NCBI RefSeq assembly: GCF_003966225.1
Contig: NZ_RXNU01000001.1
Coordinates: forward strand, 186,001 to 250,000
Origin: Shewanella canadensis
GTDB lineage: Bacteria > Pseudomonadota > Gammaproteobacteria > Enterobacterales > Shewanellaceae
DNA length: 64,000 nucleotides
Direction of reading: 5' to 3'
Shown: one piece after another, positions 62,851 through 64,000 of the stretch
Layout: the number at the start of each line of letters is the position of its first letter
Position numbering within the stretch: the stretch's first letter is position 1
Notes under the pieces: generated by a model
Seen by the model: only the letters and a program-made list of their open reading frames with translations
The model's database searches: none
Told to the model about the DNA's origin: nothing
Made by a program: the position numbers and the translations under genes

Positions 62851-64000
62851 TTATTTAATGCAATTGGTATTACCCTCGCGTGGATAGGGAATTCTAAATG
62901 CCAGGGTGTAGGTCACGGGCAGTACGATCAGTGTCAATACCGAGGCAAAGCCTAAACCGAAGATGATGGTGATCGCCATCGAGCCGAAGAAGGCATCATT
63001 CAATAGCGGCAACATACCTAACATGGTGGTGATGGCTGCCATCAGCACGGGGCGTACGCGGCTGACCGATGAGTCGATGACCGCAAGGTAAGGCTCCTTG
63101 CCCTGACTCAGCTCAAGGTTAATCTGATCGACCAGTACGATACCGTTCTTGATAATCATACCCGTCAGACTCAACAGGCCGAGCAACGCCATAAAGCTAA
63201 ACGGGGCATCGAATAGCAGCAAGCCTGAGACCACGCCGATCAAGGATAGTGGCACGGTAAACCAGATAACCAATGGCTGTCGCACCGAGTTAAACAGCAA
63301 TACCGTGATAAGAAACATCGCCAGGTAACCCATCGGAATTGAGCTGAATACTGAGACCTGAGCCTCTCCGGCGGTTTCGAACTCGCCGCCCCATTCGAGC
63401 TCATAGCCACTTGGAAGCTCGATGGATTCAATATCGGCTCTGATTTTTCGAAATACCGAGTCGGCTGTCTCATCAGTGCCATTGATCGGGTCGGCATACA
63501 CGGCCAGCATACGTTTCCTGTCGCGACGCATGATGAGCGGGTTTTCCCATTCGGTGCTGAACTCGGAAACCACTTGAGTTGCCGGTACGAACAGATTGTT
63601 TTCTGAGCTCCAGACCTGCAGCTTCCACAGGCTGTCCGCATCTAAACGCTCTTCGGCTGGTGCTCTGGCGATGATAGGCAACAGATGGCTGTTTTCACGA
63701 TAGACACCAACCTGCTTACCACTGAAGTTAACCAGTAGAGAGTTATCGAGATCTTGCTTGCTGATCCCGGTCTCACGCGCCTGAGCCAGCGCAAGTTGCG
63801 GGCGGATCAGAGTCACCTGATTACGCCAGCTATGTCTCACGCCTACGGCTGTCGGTTCAGCCTCTAAGATCGCTTCGGCTTGAGTCGCCAGCTGGCGCAG
63901 TACTTTTGGATCTTCACCAAAGAAGCGCGCCTCTATCTTAGCCGCCGGGCTTGGGCCATTTTCCATATATTTAAAGCGATATTCCGCTTCCGGATACTTG
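62851..64000 (-). CDS. RND efflux transporter permease, C-terminal part (5' end outside window)
   Basis: The frame is open to the window edge, giving about 383 C-terminal residues of a protein normally about 1030 long. It shows the second RND porter region (KIEARFFGEDPKVLRQ at its start), GYELEWGGEFETAGEAQ, and the final transmembrane helices with LLGLLSLTGMIIKNGIVLVDQ and SRVRPVLMAAITTMLGMLPLL. The protein belongs to the AcrB/HAE1-like group by these motifs. It is an inner-membrane proton-driven exporter. Partner genes would lie beyond the edge. Confidence 0.92.
   Translation of the reverse strand, partial: KYPEAEYRFKYMENGPSPAAKIEARFFGEDPKVLRQLATQAEAILEAEPTAVGVRHSWRNQVTLIRPQLALAQARETGISKQDLDNSLLVNFSGKQVGVYRENSHLLPIIARAPAEERLDADSLWKLQVWSSENNLFVPATQVVSEFSTEWENPLIMRRDRKRMLAVYADPINGTDETADSVFRKIRADIESIELPSGYELEWGGEFETAGEAQVSVFSSIPMGYLAMFLITVLLFNSVRQPLVIWFTVPLSLIGVVSGLLLFDAPFSFMALLGLLSLTGMIIKNGIVLVDQINLELSQGKEPYLAVIDSSVSRVRPVLMAAITTMLGMLPLLNDAFFGSMAITIIFGLGFASVLTLIVLPVTYTLAFRIPYPREGNTNCIK

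Noticed and set aside
1..64000. rRNA, tRNA, prophage or complete insertion sequence
   Set aside because: Looked for in the intergenic regions by eye; no cloverleaf-like sequence with a TTCGA-type arm, no phage structural or integrase gene and no transposase frame was found.

Overview
The window looks like chromosomal DNA from a marine gammaproteobacterium, most probably Shewanella or a close relative. The reasons are the combination of RapA, RraB, PmbA/TldE, an MSHA-like pilin, a TorF-type porin, DUF3016 and DUF3530 proteins, several signalling proteins (two GGDEF proteins, stand-alone CheD, CheY-CheC, a large hybrid kinase) and interspersed REP-like repeats. This assignment rests on recognised protein families, not on a database search. 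No rRNA, tRNA, prophage, complete insertion sequence or CRISPR array was seen.

Layout. 1-1321: end of pmbA and a lone type IV pilin-like gene. 1448-5452: an arsenic operon, arsR - acr3 - GAPDH - arsJ, covering arsenite efflux (ACR3) and the arsenate route in which GAPDH makes 1-arseno-3-phosphoglycerate and ArsJ exports it. 5475-9300: a TPR-GGDEF protein, a 40-residue basic protein and three copies of an interspersed repeat. 9348-13845: a sodium:amino acid symporter and an adaptor-ATPase-permease ABC-2 exporter operon. 14140-19794: an array of four 18-bp palindromes at an exact 19-bp period upstream of two paralogous polytopic membrane proteins, an outer-membrane barrel-like protein, a secreted chalcone-isomerase-like protein and a chemoreceptor. 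This is the best candidate here for an undescribed system. 19951-25971: an AraC-type regulator divergent from a tightly overlapping FAD oxidase (alkylglycerone-phosphate synthase-like), GlpD-like dehydrogenase and FGGY kinase operon.

26023-36255: small membrane and secreted proteins, TorF porin, HU, a two-receiver protein, DUF4240, DUF3016, TraB/GumN, CheD and a MaoC-like hydratase. 36537-40958: fhs, an MscS-type channel, a zinc-ribbon membrane protein and an unlisted 41-residue membrane protein. 41228-44616: a probable zinc-uptake locus (metal chaperone, His-rich outer-membrane protein, substrate-binding protein, permease) with no ATPase gene. 44840-48160: plsC, rraB, and a CheY-CheC plus diguanylate cyclase pair. 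48571-55424: enoyl-CoA hydratase-like protein, a DUF3530 gene followed by a duplicated copy of its own 3' end, rapA, and a PIN-PhoH protein. 55793-64000: a 1231-residue hybrid histidine kinase, a zinc metalloprotease whose 3' end runs into 143-bp tandem repeats, and the C-terminal part of an RND efflux pump cut by the window edge.

Intergenic regions are rich in structured DNA: perfect palindromes of 26, 28 and 56 bp, bidirectional terminators between convergent genes, a cluster of six mini-hairpins after fhs, REP-like elements, and short tandem repeats. Two proteins carry C-terminal tails built from 18-bp (six-residue) repeats.
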